DNA of 64,000 bases from Rapana venosa (GCA_028751875.1 CM054157.1:52477741-52541740); one strand, 5' to 3'; positions 53,701-60,122 are shown, counted from the first letter of the stretch. Program-made: numbers and translations. The notes: generated by a model from the letters alone, not told the origin.

Positions 53701-56700
53701 AAGCCACTCACAACTTCAACCGCTGAGCCAAACGTTCTTGATACGAGTTGTACAAGTTCTAACAACTCGCAGGTGAGTGCTTTCTCTCCTGTTAAACGCT
53801 CACTTTCCAAGTTCTCCCCTGGAAAGATCCCCAGTTCTGACACGGGTGATTTGAAAGGGTCTGACAAAGCGACAGGGGCCGATGCTTGTGCAAGTCGTTG
53901 TAGATGGAGCGTCTCCCTTGACAAAAGCGCCAGGGTGCATCTTTAGAGCACCAAGACATGGAATCTGTCTATGCATATTTGACCAGCTTGGAATCGACCC
54001 GTGAGCGGGTTGCACATTGCAGGACCAGTGCAGACCTCAGCCAGGACATGTATGCCCGTAATCTTACATCTCCGTTTACACAGTGCTCAAGCGAACCGTC
54101 ACTTCTACCAGATTTAGCTTTCACCACTTTCAGTAATTTCAGTCAGAAGGTTGACAACTTTTCAGAGAAACAAAAGCACTTAGAAGAAAGGCGCAGACAA
54201 GGGAAACTACAATGTGCTTCCCCTTTTCTGATACAAACTGGAAATTCCCTTCCCTGTCTTTGTCTGGTCATGAAACAGAGGGAGACAACTTGGACGACAA
54301 TGGTGTTACTGTTAGCAGTGAAAAACATCAGTCAGCCTTTGAAAATGCCCCAGAGTTGAAGACATCTTTTCTTCCCACTGCCAGCAACGAGCTACCAAGC
54401 AGATTGTCCTCGGTTTCAGGAGGAGGACGACATGAAGACCGTGACGAGTGGGACAGAAGCCTGGAGTGTGACTCGTTTTCTGATCTGACAAGTGATTTTG
54501 CAGATGACGAGGCAGAAAACCAGCTTTCAGATGATGATGATGATGAAGTATTTGAAGAGGAAAAGGCAGAAGATGAAGATAAAGTATTTGGAGAAGAAAA
54601 GGCAGAAGATGAAGTATTTGAAGAGGAAAAGGCAGAAGATGAAGATGAAGTATTTGAAGAGGAAAAAGGCAGAAGATGAAAATGGAACATTGCCAGACCC
54701 AAACCTTGAAGAGATTTGGAATACCCTTCATTCATCGGAGGAGAATATAGCATCGGTGATACCTTCAGTAACAAATGTACCATCCATATCCTCATCAGTA
54801 ATATCTTCAGCAACATGTGTGCCATCTGTATCATCATCAGAAATATCTTCATCCTCAAGTCTTCATACAGCAAATGTGTCATCCATGTCATCAGAAAACG
54901 AAATGCTAAAAGCATCATCATCACCAGTAAAGACTCGGAGGACGAAAGATGAAGCCTCGTTAGCCACAGACCAATCCCTCACTTCCCCAGAGTCCAAACG
55001 TGACTGGCAGCGTCTTTCTGTCTCCACAGATTCCACGAGCCCAGGATCTCTGATGAAACACTTGCAGCATCGTCAGTCAGTGTCACATTCTTCAGCTTTA
55101 CCCCTGGCAGATGTGGAAAAGGAGAACGACAAAGACAAAGAGCAGTCATCAGCATCAGAGACAGAGGCGAGTGGTCAACCCAGACCTGACCATCACAGCA
55201 AGAGGCAAAGCCTGCCTTTGATGGAGAATGACGTAGATGACCCTGAGTGTCAACAGCCGCTCTGCAAGCTGGGTTACACTGATGCCAACACTGAGATGTC
55301 AGAAGTACCACCAGACATATATCAGCAAGACCATACCTCAGAAATCCCCAGTTTACCAGAAACATGTCATAACAATCAAATGTCGACTCACTCGGTCGAC
55401 GCTTTGCTGGCAGGGAAGGAAGCTGAACAGTGTGAGGTGTCAAAACACATCAGCAGTAGTGAACACAGCTCCCAGGAAACCCTTTCAAGAGAACAACCCT
55501 CAGAAAAGTCATCATGGAAAACATTCAGCAACAAGATTCAGCAAGCAGCATCTGATGAGCGCATCCCTCAGAAGTCAGGTCCCCTACACGCGGACCTTGT
55601 GGACACCTTTCACCCTCCACTGAAGCTGACGTTCCCCAGAAGCGCCTACTCCCTCCATGACCTGAAGGTGTTGGAATACGCGCGAAACAGATGTCTGGGG
55701 AGGGAAGCAGCGAGAAATGGACTTGGCCTGGAACCCAGGAGAGCCCAGAGCAGGATCCCGCCAAGAAGAAGTCCATGCTTGGGCTACAAGAAATGGCCGA
55801 CCGGATTTTACGACTGGAAACACCAAAGATTGACACCCTGCAAGGCTACACAAATAGATACAAGCAGCTTTATGACATTCAAAAGTATCTGACTGAAATC
55901 GAGAGCAATTTACATGTTCCAAAGAGTGACCCATTCTCCAGTCTTTCCTCCAGCCAGCCATACACCTCCAGCCTGCAGAACCCTGCTCCTCTTCCACTTT
56001 CCTATGAACATGCACAACCCTCTCAGAGGTATGATCTTAATCCAGTTCATACTGAGTGGCCAAATGCAAAAGAGGCCAAACTGAAGGTTCACTCCGTCAT
56101 GCAACAAAGAACAGAGAAGTCTGTTGAGCAGAGAAACCGAGTTGTCCCACCTATTTTTAACCACGGAAATGCTGCAGCGACACAAAAGTATGCTTTTGAC
56201 ATAGGATGTCTTCCATATGGTCAAAGCGTTCCTAGCAGAGAAGGCCAAGACAGCCTTAACAGGGCTTTTGCCTTTAATAAAGAAGCAGGATGTCGCACGG
56301 TTGTTGGCCACACAAGACTAAGTAACAGACCAGCATATTTGAACCCAGGTCCCAAAGCAGCTGGCCCAATGATTCATCCGAATTACAAACCACTTCCATG
56401 TGATCTTCTTTGTCCTGAAGTTCCTGACCTGCCAGCTGATCCTGCTGTCTATGACAGATTGTCTAAAGCAGGCCCCAACGGACTGTACTTTGCACGGGAT
56501 CCCAGACTGTATGCGCTGAAAGACAGCGCCAGGATAAGATCAGGGGCTTTACGGGCAGAGAGTCACGGTCATGTTTTAAATCATCAACAGCAATGGGGTA
56601 TGCCTGACCCAAAACCTCTGCAGGGACTTTATTCCAGAGTTCTTGAAGCTGACAACTCTCACAAAGTCGTGCGTTCAGAACTGCCGCCTGTTGGTCCTGA

Positions 56701-59700
56701 ACGAGTCAAGATTCTGCCAGGATGCAGGAGAATGCCGTACACGGCAGCGTTTCAACAACAGGACACGGGTGCAGAACATTCTGGAAACTTCAGTTCCGAC
56801 ATGACCTCTTGTAAAAGCAGTTCTGGCAGTTTGGGCACAATTGGCTCTGGTTCCAGAGGCCTAGCTGAAGAATCTCCACAACTCTGCGGTAACGATGCAC
56901 GTATTTTACACAACGAAAAACAGAGCAGAGAAAAAATGCTCATGGCTATGAAAGCTTTGCGTGAACGGGGTCTACATTCCAAAGATCTTGACAGAAGAAG
57001 GACATATCCTGAACATCCCACATGGTGGAACATTACAGGGGGAGAATACCACCAAGCCATGCGGAGTTGTCCCCCCAACATGACGTTTGCAAACTTGAGT
57101 TCCTACCGTGCATACCTGGCTCAGCAGGCCTGCCAGAGAGTGAAGCCCTATCTCCACTCCGGTCCCAAAGCCGCCTGCCAGGAAGGCCCGGTCAGCAGTA
57201 GCGACCCGTTCCCTCATTACTTTTACTCCTGGAACCCACTCACAGCGAAAAATGAACGCGTCCATTACCGGCACGAATCTGCCAAATTTGACTCCAGCCT
57301 GCGGTCAAGTCCAGTCGTGATGTCCTCCACGGACAACTCCTCTTTCCACTCCAGCCCCGAACTTTCTCAGGACCCAAATGCTGTGGCAGAATCAACCTTG
57401 AAGTCTCCTTCAAAAGCTGAAGAATCAAACGTGCACAAACGCTGGGAGCGTTCTTTGGGATTAACGGAATCTCACAACCTCTGGGAGAGTTCTTTAGGAT
57501 TAACGGAATCTCTCAAACCTTGGAAGAGCTCTTTAGAATCAACAGAATCTGTTTTGCCTTTTACATCATCTAGCAGTGGCCATTTCACCCCGCTTAAAAC
57601 AAAGGCAGACGTGAGGTGCAAACAGAACGAGGTGGTCGATGCCTCGTGTAAGTGCAGAAGTAAAGCCAACACCGTTTTGTTCCCCACAATAAAACCAGAA
57701 GAGGATACCAGCACCACGGTGCCGTCCCTGTCTGAAGCCTTTGAGAGATTCCTCAGCTCGGATGTAGGTTGCATGAACGGCGATTATCAGTCAGCGGCTG
57801 AGTGCTGTTGGAAAGGTCAAGAATGCGGCTGCAGGCATTCCATGCAGAAGCTGGGACAGTTTCCAAACTCAGTTCACGACTCGGAACAGGCCAGAAGTCT
57901 GTTGGAACCGCTGTGGGTGGACACTGAAGACAGTGTGTCTGATCAGCCAGGGTCAAGCTGCTGCAGAAACTTCCTGCCTATGGGGCGTGCTGTCATGCTC
58001 CCCTCTTAAAACCAGCTGCCGGTGGTGAGGACTCGGCCGTCTGGAAAAATGGCCAGGTGGCACAATCCGCCCTGTCTATTGCTTTTGACAGGTTCTTGAA
58101 CATGAGCGCGGAAGATGGCTCTGAATTTCCAGCCTCTGAAACGTTCAAGTCTGACCCTCCGCACAACTCCGACATCTCGTCAGACCGCTCCGAGTCTGCA
58201 GAAAGTTGCGAGGAGCTGCAAGAAACGCGCGTGTACAACCTGAATGACGTCGTCCGCGTGGTGCTGGAGATGGGAGTGATTCATCCCGAGAACGACCATT
58301 GCCAGCAGGATGCTCTGGAGTCGCCGGTGGACAACCTCGGGTGTGAGACACGAAAACCGTTTTGTCGAACGCCGGACCATTCCGTGTACATGTGCAGTTC
58401 AACAGGAACGGACGACTGTTGCCTGAACTCCAAGTCTCAGGAAAGAATCCCCCTGTCCTCCAAGTCTAAGAAGAGTCATCGCTCTACTCTCAAAAAGAGG
58501 TGCGCTGTGCCAGGTCTTGTGTGCGAGTCTTCCTCCAAAACTCCCAAGTCGCATTCGCAGAAACAGAAGGGTACCCCCTTTTACGCCAACATAGAAAAAG
58601 AGCAGAGCTCGTGCACCAATAACTGCAGTGACGCTTTGAGGTCTAGAAGCCGAGAACGACATCCTCGACCAAAGGTCACCTGCAAGGTGAAGAGCAGGTC
58701 GGGTGACGAGACGACGACGCTCAGTTCACAGCCGTCCTCCGGCAAGAGCAGCTCTGCACTCCACAGAAGCAGCAGCGGCAGCGGAGGTCTTCCGTCCAGG
58801 AAACGTGGGGCTGAACGCGCCAGCAGAAAGAAAAGCGCGCTGTCCTCCCCAGGTCTAAACACTCGCCCAGGGCAGACTTGTCTCCCGGAGCAGCGCAAGC
58901 CCCCCACACCTCGCAGCGCTTCACGTAACGTTGCTGTGGACGGCTTCCAGGCTGCGGGCTGTGACTGCCAGCACTTTGAAAGCAGACAAGCCTGCTGCCC
59001 CAAAGTGGCCATGCCTTTCGTGCTGCCCTGGAGCAGCGGAGCTCTCTTCCCGTTTTGCGGCCCTCTGCATTGCGTGCACTCGCAGAACTCACCGCTGGGC
59101 TATTTCCCGCCCTTTTTACCACCCCAGCAGTGTCCGCATGGCTGCCTCTGCAAACACGTCTCGGCGCGCCACCACACCGTCAACCCCAACGTGCATGCCG
59201 TGCCCAACAGTGGCTGGCCTGAGCTGTCCCAAAACTGGATCCTGCCTGACCAGCACCTCCTCTCCTCTGAACTGTCCTCGCCAGAAGTGGACAATTCCCC
59301 AGTGGAATCTGAAGAGAACGACTTCTGTCATCAGCACGCTTGTGTAGCCACAGTGGATGCCGTGGACGTTTCCCTGGTGCCAACTTTACAAGACCTGGGC
59401 ATTGTGCAGGTCCTGCTGTCAGACGAGCAGGAAGAAGCGAAGACTGCCCACAAGACGTCCAGTGCCGCGGCAGACTCTCAGGAACATAGTTCCGGAACAA
59501 CCTCCAGACACGGCATCTACACCAAAAACAGCAAGACAAAGAGAAGCCGGACCGCCAACCGTTACACCAAAAAGGAAAAGAGGGTGTGCAGCTCAGACGC
59601 CCAAAATCCGTGTGCTCCACCCCGCAGCTGGCAGAGGATACCGAGTCCAGGGAAGCAGCGACCAGCGATAATTCAGCGTCGTCCTTCAGCAAGCGTAAGC

Positions 59701-59954
59701 GAAGCAAGGCCCGGATCCTTAAGTGCCGAGGACAGCTCACCAACGAGTCTGGCTCGGAGAAGTCTGACCGGGAAATATGCTACGTGACAGTCCCTGTGGA
59801 CATCAGGATCAGACTGGAGAAAGCGGCCAAGTGGATCTCCACCCAGCTGTTCGTGTGTCCCAAAGTTCACCTCCTCACTCCCCGGGACGCTCGCACGTTC
59901 TCCATCCAGCAGAACTTGCACCTGACTCACCAGATCCTGACTCTCAACGACTGA
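45965..59954 (+). CDS. Unrecognised large protein: divergent trypsin-like serine peptidase domain plus very long low-complexity tail; last exon frame-broken
   Basis: Exons: 45965-45980, 48569-48630, 50823-51008, then 51776 onward. Phases join cleanly (MDDET, then V, then ASGQSTPQLHQDF...). The sequence GGTGFAYYV, then VRTNLHVIYN, then EDYASFTCY, then STFGCSGAPVLLF looks like the GTGF / T-x-x-H-V / D-Y / G-x-S-G-A-P pattern of trypsin-fold peptidases, giving a likely triad H94, D138, S393. An acidic insert of roughly 150 residues separates D and S. After the peptidase region the last exon runs to a TGA at 59952-59954 as eight overlapping frames (seven single-base shifts), about 2,800 codons in all. 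The tail is Ser/Glu-rich with short repeats and a Cys/His-rich patch. I do not recognise the full-length protein. It may be a working gene seen through assembly indels, a young pseudogene, or a frameshifting gene. Confidence 0.72.
46190..46450 (-). mobile_element. SINE body with tail module, inverted
   Basis: GGTTCACCAATGGTGAGATT, then CTCGACACCAGTGTCC, CGAAAGGCACAACGGG and GGGGCCTCGGTTAATAGTCTC match the inverse of the S-family body. Confidence 0.6.
46448..46525 (+). mobile_element. Extreme 3' end of the LINE seen at 4983-5745
   Basis: TTTACAAGATTCAGCGCTATATAAATTCCATA followed by (ATT)n is the same 3' terminus and tail as the minus-strand LINE, here only about 45 bp plus microsatellite. It sits within the SINE core, right after ATAGTCTCAT. 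Confidence 0.7.
46650..46863. repeat. 24-bp minisatellite, nine copies
   Basis: ACTGGTTTGTTCCAAGACTG plus GCTC, starting every 24 bp (46656, 46680 ... 46848), virtually identical copies. It is open on both strands because 24 is a multiple of 3. Not considered a gene. Confidence 0.93.
46955..47545 (-). repeat. Interspersed repeat S6, inverted, split by a nested S3 SINE
   Basis: The left piece at 46955-47060 (GCTGTTAACTGCCCAAGTCAGG) and the right piece at 47340-47545 (GGAAAATGGACCTAAGAAGG, then GGAATTCCTAGCACAGAAAT) are normally contiguous in other copies. Confidence 0.75.
47065..47340 (+). mobile_element. SINE S3, uninterrupted copy nested in S6
   Basis: TCCCTGGGGAGAGCACGTC, then AGAGCAGCGCCACCC, AGAATTTTGCCAGGGACAG, TCGTCTCATCCGAAAGTCTA and GGGTTCGAATTG. 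It provides the uninterrupted form of the SINE that is split at 11385-12815. Confidence 0.75.
47680..47810. repeat. (GT)n microsatellite
   Basis: About 80 bp of (GT)n followed by GT-rich sequence with GCATGC motifs. Confidence 0.9.
47925..48247 (-). mobile_element. SINE S1, near-complete, inverted
   Basis: ACCATGGCCTACTCTTACG, then CGCACACGGGACCTCGG, GTCTCATCCGAAGGACTTTTG and GGAATCGAGCCCGGGTCG, ending TTCTAACCACTAGGCT, whose reverse complement is the S1 head. Confidence 0.78.
48247..48545. repeat. (GT)n/(GTGC)n microsatellite before gene 2 exon 2
   Basis: Nearly pure GT with GTGCGTGC patches. All Cys/Val and Thr/His frames here are artefacts. Confidence 0.92.
48569..48630 (+). CDS. Gene 2 coding exon 2
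   Basis: 62 nt between acceptor CCCTGCAG and donor CAG|GTGATT. It encodes ASGQSTPQLHQDFIPVKNLQ in the frame that continues into exon 3. It sits directly downstream of about 290 bp of (GT)n, so its acceptor is preceded by a GU-rich rather than a U/C-rich stretch. Confidence 0.68.
48715..49195 (+). repeat. G-rich minisatellite (GGGTTGGGGTGTGCTGG type)
   Basis: About 480 bp built of TGGGTTGGGGTGTGCTGGT-like units with a G run at 48796-48812. Many closely spaced GGG/GGGG runs on the + (coding) strand of gene 2 intron 2. Confidence 0.9.
49290..49545 (+). mobile_element. SINE S3, uninterrupted copy
   Basis: TACAGAATTTTGCCAGGGAC, then TATCGCTCATCGAAAGACTA and GGGGATCGAACCACCACATAC, as in 12630-12800. 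Confidence 0.7.
49545..50070. repeat. (GTA)n-type trinucleotide expansion
   Basis: More than 500 bp of GTAGTAGTAG with GTG/GCA variants. The long Leu/Val/Ser frames here are artefacts. Confidence 0.9.
50070..50450 (-). mobile_element. LINE-like 3' end with a (GAATTT)n tail
   Basis: On the minus strand it ends ...GATAATAAAGTTTTTGAAT followed by three GAATTT units, a typical non-LTR 3' terminus. The upstream frame is not identifiable. A related block (ACATGTTGTATAAGACAAAT / ACATGTATGATAAGACAAAT) is duplicated at 50410 and 50528. Confidence 0.5.
50823..51008 (+). CDS. Gene 2 coding exon 3 (N-terminal strand of the peptidase fold)
   Basis: 186 nt, phase 0/0, acceptor ATGATGCAG, donor AAA|GTGAGT. 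It encodes SDLPQGWRSQKALDVIG, then RVVMVYIPRM, then PHFGGTGFAYYVDQNIVK. The GGTGF motif followed by V-x-T-x-x-H-V in the next exon is the usual first half of a trypsin-like fold around the catalytic histidine. Confidence 0.8.
51055..51220 (-). mobile_element. SINE tail/body fragment, inverted (gene 2 intron 3)
   Basis: CTCGGCTAGAGCTCGGATG, then TTACCAATGGGGAGATTTTT and CCGCAATCCGACTTCAGGG correspond to the inverse of the tail module at 44925-44995. Confidence 0.6.
51225..51480 (+). mobile_element. 5S rRNA-like SINE head and body (gene 2 intron 3)
   Basis: GGTTAAGCAGAATCAAGCGTGG then TTACCACTTGGATGGGTGAC (about 51257-51298) resembles the 3' half of 5S rRNA, including its TGGATGGG-GACC internal control region. 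The body contains AGCTGTAAATGGGTACCTGC. This fits a 5S-derived (SINE3-type) element; it is not a 5S gene because the 5' half is missing. Confidence 0.65.
51481..51690 (-). mobile_element. SINE body fragment, inverted
   Basis: GGCCTGCTCTTCCGAAAGGC, then GGAACGGGTTTTAAAGGTG, GGGGCCGAGCTCCGTTTATA and GACTCATCTGAAGGACTCTG match the inverse S-family core. Confidence 0.6.
51776..53461 (+). CDS. Gene 2 coding exon 4, first frame segment (catalytic H, D and S)
   Basis: 561 sense codons from GTA at 51776 to TAG at 53459-53461. It carries the presumed catalytic His (TNLHV), Asp (EDYASF) and Ser (GCSGAP, AGC at 52688). Between them is an acidic, Ser-rich insert (about 52030-52390). After the Ser comes LGFATCFTPPVF, then YSVIRKHEQMLRHKGKL, then HGVLSYCYGTEKG. 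The TAG appears premature: an adjacent frame is open from 53392 and continues the same composition. Confidence 0.78.
   Translation, partial: VRTNLHVIYNAEEAGMATVQFSLHVPGKRHVRVIRLPATSHHFHNNLGEDYASFTCYPNSRLRKYLGVFSDVPVLWDASFFLGRADSGSEDSAADVEDMEVDRAPPAPCCQGLRRRQEEGGGLCGGRQVTLQNYPGDIMQWENHSGEALLDEHRPQHPGQAGLSDSLVVEYDKPESLEASRLSEGDQGMESNSDSEREEVDFVYNVDRSSLASPKHCRRPTLENGDYVAILSHPQGKEKSFSIGLAGLYDQETLKTQRSNFRNMQRQSKARDHSHAGHPAIHLINDRFRLCKNRIYHTQSTFGCSGAPVLLFKRSLQRIKVPVVDYSQHSGTCFFKNGEKLGFATCFTPPVFAPSVPVYEDLQQCYSVIRKHEQMLRHKGKLHCQKFEQPDCAAESTHIVNSDSVHGVLSYCYGTEKGAIIKKKIFPREYTPAPGVPPIPSFQQKVNLSSHSLLPEQLQAKLSMLPGEQSSQGGNENDVPPQESEFSSNKTSPLKKCSANVCGVKTFKDLLSFEDMSVRANLEILEIERPFGNNNAGHRHTLGKHSRGSKPRNQTDHVTTA
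53392..53946 (+). CDS. Gene 2 exon 4, second frame segment
   Basis: This segment is open in the -1 frame relative to the previous one and ends at TAG 53944-53946. It contains CPIEFVKEKVTQKLQALKRK and PQLKPKFKLSARFKPEH, a basic, lysine-rich, coding-like composition. It contains a donor-like CAG|GTGAGT at 53771-53778, but the coding character continues through it. Confidence 0.6.
   Translation, partial: AHTWQTFTWLEASKSNRSCDYSLESGFAYRIHRKKSRSISCPIEFVKEKVTQKLQALKRKVEGKPDTQAPNPPQLKPKFKLSARFKPEHGRIPEHKSPTRDADKPLTTSTAEPNVLDTSCTSSNNSQVSAFSPVKRSLSKFSPGKIPSSDTGDLKGSDKATGADACASRCRWSVSLDKSARVHL
53922..54359 (+). CDS. Gene 2 exon 4, third frame segment
   Basis: Again -1 relative to the preceding frame. 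It contains LEHQDMESVYAYLTSLEST and FSEKQKHLEERRRQGKLQ, the latter amphipathic and helix-like. It ends at a TGA at 54357-54359. The overlap with the previous frame is only 25 nt, so the frame change is tightly placed at 53922-53946, next to an AAAA run. Confidence 0.6.
   Translation, partial: QKRQGASLEHQDMESVYAYLTSLESTRERVAHCRTSADLSQDMYARNLTSPFTQCSSEPSLLPDLAFTTFSNFSQKVDNFSEKQKHLEERRRQGKLQCASPFLIQTGNSLPCLCLVMKQRETTWTTMVLLLAVKNISQPLKMPQS
54155..54679 (+). CDS. Gene 2 exon 4, fourth frame segment (acidic repeats)
   Basis: Contains LSLSGHETEGDNLDDN, then DSFSDLTSDFADDEAENQL, followed by an Asp run and about four copies of EVFEEEKAEDED (54545-54681). It ends at TGA 54677-54679, just past an AAAAA run that is AAAA in the earlier repeat units. 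Confidence 0.62.
   Translation, partial: QLFRETKALRRKAQTRETTMCFPFSDTNWKFPSLSLSGHETEGDNLDDNGVTVSSEKHQSAFENAPELKTSFLPTASNELPSRLSSVSGGGRHEDRDEWDRSLECDSFSDLTSDFADDEAENQLSDDDDDEVFEEEKAEDEDKVFGEEKAEDEVFEEEKAEDEDEVFEEEKGRR
54545..54681 (+). repeat. In-coding 36-bp repeat with a one-base difference
   Basis: Units start at 54545, 54581 (30 bp form), 54611 and 54647: GAAGTATTTGAAGAGGAAAA then GGCAGAAGAT. Units 1-3 have AAAA before GGC; unit 4 has AAAAA (54663-54667), the point where the frame changes. Confidence 0.9.
54663..55892 (+). CDS. Gene 2 exon 4, fifth frame segment (Ser-rich)
   Basis: This frame is +1 relative to the previous segment, continuing KAEDENGTLPDPNLEEIWNT. It is rich in Ser, Glu and Pro, with SSEISSSSSLHTANVSSMSS and a PRSAYSLHDLKVLEYARNR stretch near 55640-55690. 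The frame stays open to 55892, but sense probably switches to the next frame near 55690-55710. Confidence 0.62.
   Translation, partial: KKAEDENGTLPDPNLEEIWNTLHSSEENIASVIPSVTNVPSISSSVISSATCVPSVSSSEISSSSSLHTANVSSMSSENEMLKASSSPVKTRRTKDEASLATDQSLTSPESKRDWQRLSVSTDSTSPGSLMKHLQHRQSVSHSSALPLADVEKENDKDKEQSSASETEASGQPRPDHHSKRQSLPLMENDVDDPECQQPLCKLGYTDANTEMSEVPPDIYQQDHTSEIPSLPETCHNNQMSTHSVDALLAGKEAEQCEVSKHISSSEHSSQETLSREQPSEKSSWKTFSNKIQQAASDERIPQKSGPLHADLVDTFHPPLKLTFPRSAYSLHDLKVLEYARNRCLGREAARNGLGLEPRRAQSRIPPRRSPCLGYKKWPTGFYDWKHQRLTPCKATQIDTSSFMTFKSI
55661..58009 (+). CDS. Gene 2 exon 4, sixth frame segment
   Basis: More than 770 open codons ending TAA 58007-58009. It starts with a helix-like region (SMLGLQEMADRILRLE, then YKQLYDIQKYLTEIESNLHV). 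Three 13-residue tandem units of the form W-x-[RS]-S-L-x-x-T-E-S follow at 57443-57559. Near the end is SLSEAFERFLSSDVG, echoed as ALSIAFDRFLNMS in the next frame. No family recognised. Confidence 0.66.
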   Translation, partial: PEGVGIRAKQMSGEGSSEKWTWPGTQESPEQDPAKKKSMLGLQEMADRILRLETPKIDTLQGYTNRYKQLYDIQKYLTEIESNLHVPKSDPFSSLSSSQPYTSSLQNPAPLPLSYEHAQPSQRYDLNPVHTEWPNAKEAKLKVHSVMQQRTEKSVEQRNRVVPPIFNHGNAAATQKYAFDIGCLPYGQSVPSREGQDSLNRAFAFNKEAGCRTVVGHTRLSNRPAYLNPGPKAAGPMIHPNYKPLPCDLLCPEVPDLPADPAVYDRLSKAGPNGLYFARDPRLYALKDSARIRSGALRAESHGHVLNHQQQWGMPDPKPLQGLYSRVLEADNSHKVVRSELPPVGPERVKILPGCRRMPYTAAFQQQDTGAEHSGNFSSDMTSCKSSSGSLGTIGSGSRGLAEESPQLCGNDARILHNEKQSREKMLMAMKALRERGLHSKDLDRRRTYPEHPTWWNITGGEYHQAMRSCPPNMTFANLSSYRAYLAQQACQRVKPYLHSGPKAACQEGPVSSSDPFPHYFYSWNPLTAKNERVHYRHESAKFDSSLRSSPVVMSSTDNSSFHSSPELSQDPNAVAESTLKSPSKAEESNVHKRWERSLGLTESHNLWESSLGLTESLKPWKSSLESTESVLPFTSSSSGHFTPLKTKADVRCKQNEVVDASCKCRSKANTVLFPTIKPEEDTSTTVPSLSEAFERFLSSDVGCMNGDYQSAAECCWKGQECGCRHSMQKLGQFPNSVHDSEQARSLLEPLWVDTEDSVSDQPGSSCCRNFLPMGRAVMLPS
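57943..59787 (+). CDS. Gene 2 exon 4, seventh frame segment (Cys/His-rich patch)
   Basis: Open for more than 600 codons, ending TGA 59785-59787. It contains the second A-F-[DE]-R-F-L motif, YNLNDVVRVVLEMGVIHPEN, basic Ser-rich stretches, and at about 58955-59180 a patch of closely spaced cysteines and histidines (GCDCQHFESRQACCP through CPHGCLCKH). The patch could bind metal, but I cannot assign a known zinc-finger spacing. Confidence 0.65.
   Translation, partial: SARVKLLQKLPAYGACCHAPLLKPAAGGEDSAVWKNGQVAQSALSIAFDRFLNMSAEDGSEFPASETFKSDPPHNSDISSDRSESAESCEELQETRVYNLNDVVRVVLEMGVIHPENDHCQQDALESPVDNLGCETRKPFCRTPDHSVYMCSSTGTDDCCLNSKSQERIPLSSKSKKSHRSTLKKRCAVPGLVCESSSKTPKSHSQKQKGTPFYANIEKEQSSCTNNCSDALRSRSRERHPRPKVTCKVKSRSGDETTTLSSQPSSGKSSSALHRSSSGSGGLPSRKRGAERASRKKSALSSPGLNTRPGQTCLPEQRKPPTPRSASRNVAVDGFQAAGCDCQHFESRQACCPKVAMPFVLPWSSGALFPFCGPLHCVHSQNSPLGYFPPFLPPQQCPHGCLCKHVSARHHTVNPNVHAVPNSGWPELSQNWILPDQHLLSSELSSPEVDNSPVESEENDFCHQHACVATVDAVDVSLVPTLQDLGIVQVLLSDEQEEAKTAHKTSSAAADSQEHSSGTTSRHGIYTKNSKTKRSRTANRYTKKEKRVCSSDAQNPCAPPRSWQRIPSPGKQRPAIIQRRPSASVSEARPGSLSAEDSSPTSLARRSLTGKYAT
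59586..59954 (+). CDS. Gene 2 exon 4, eighth frame segment and natural stop
   Basis: A -1 change from the previous frame around 59586-59640. It encodes a basic SSFSKRKRSKARI stretch and a compact C-terminal block (REICYVTVPVDIRIRLEKAA, then KWISTQL and LLTPRDARTF), and ends at TGA 59952-59954. The C-terminal 70 residues look like a folded domain and are probably the most conserved part of the tail. Confidence 0.65.
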   Translation: MQLRRPKSVCSTPQLAEDTESREAATSDNSASSFSKRKRSKARILKCRGQLTNESGSEKSDREICYVTVPVDIRIRLEKAAKWISTQLFVCPKVHLLTPRDARTFSIQQNLHLTHQILTLND

Positions 59955-60122
59955 GTCACAGACACTGTCCGCTTCACTCTTCAGCTGATGGGTGAATGAA
60001 GCTGAGAGAATTTTTATGTGTGGCTTTTTTTAAAGCAATTTTTTTTAATGATTAAAGGAGAGCGAAACACTGTTGATTTAATGTGGCCCTTCGTGTCCCC
60101 TTTATGACCATCAAGGTCAAGG

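Noticed and set aside
53773..54133. Intron from CAG|GTGAGT (53773) to TTTCAG (54133)
   Set aside because: Its length does not deliver the observed frame and it would remove coding-like sequence; a single-base indel in the 25-nt overlap is simpler.
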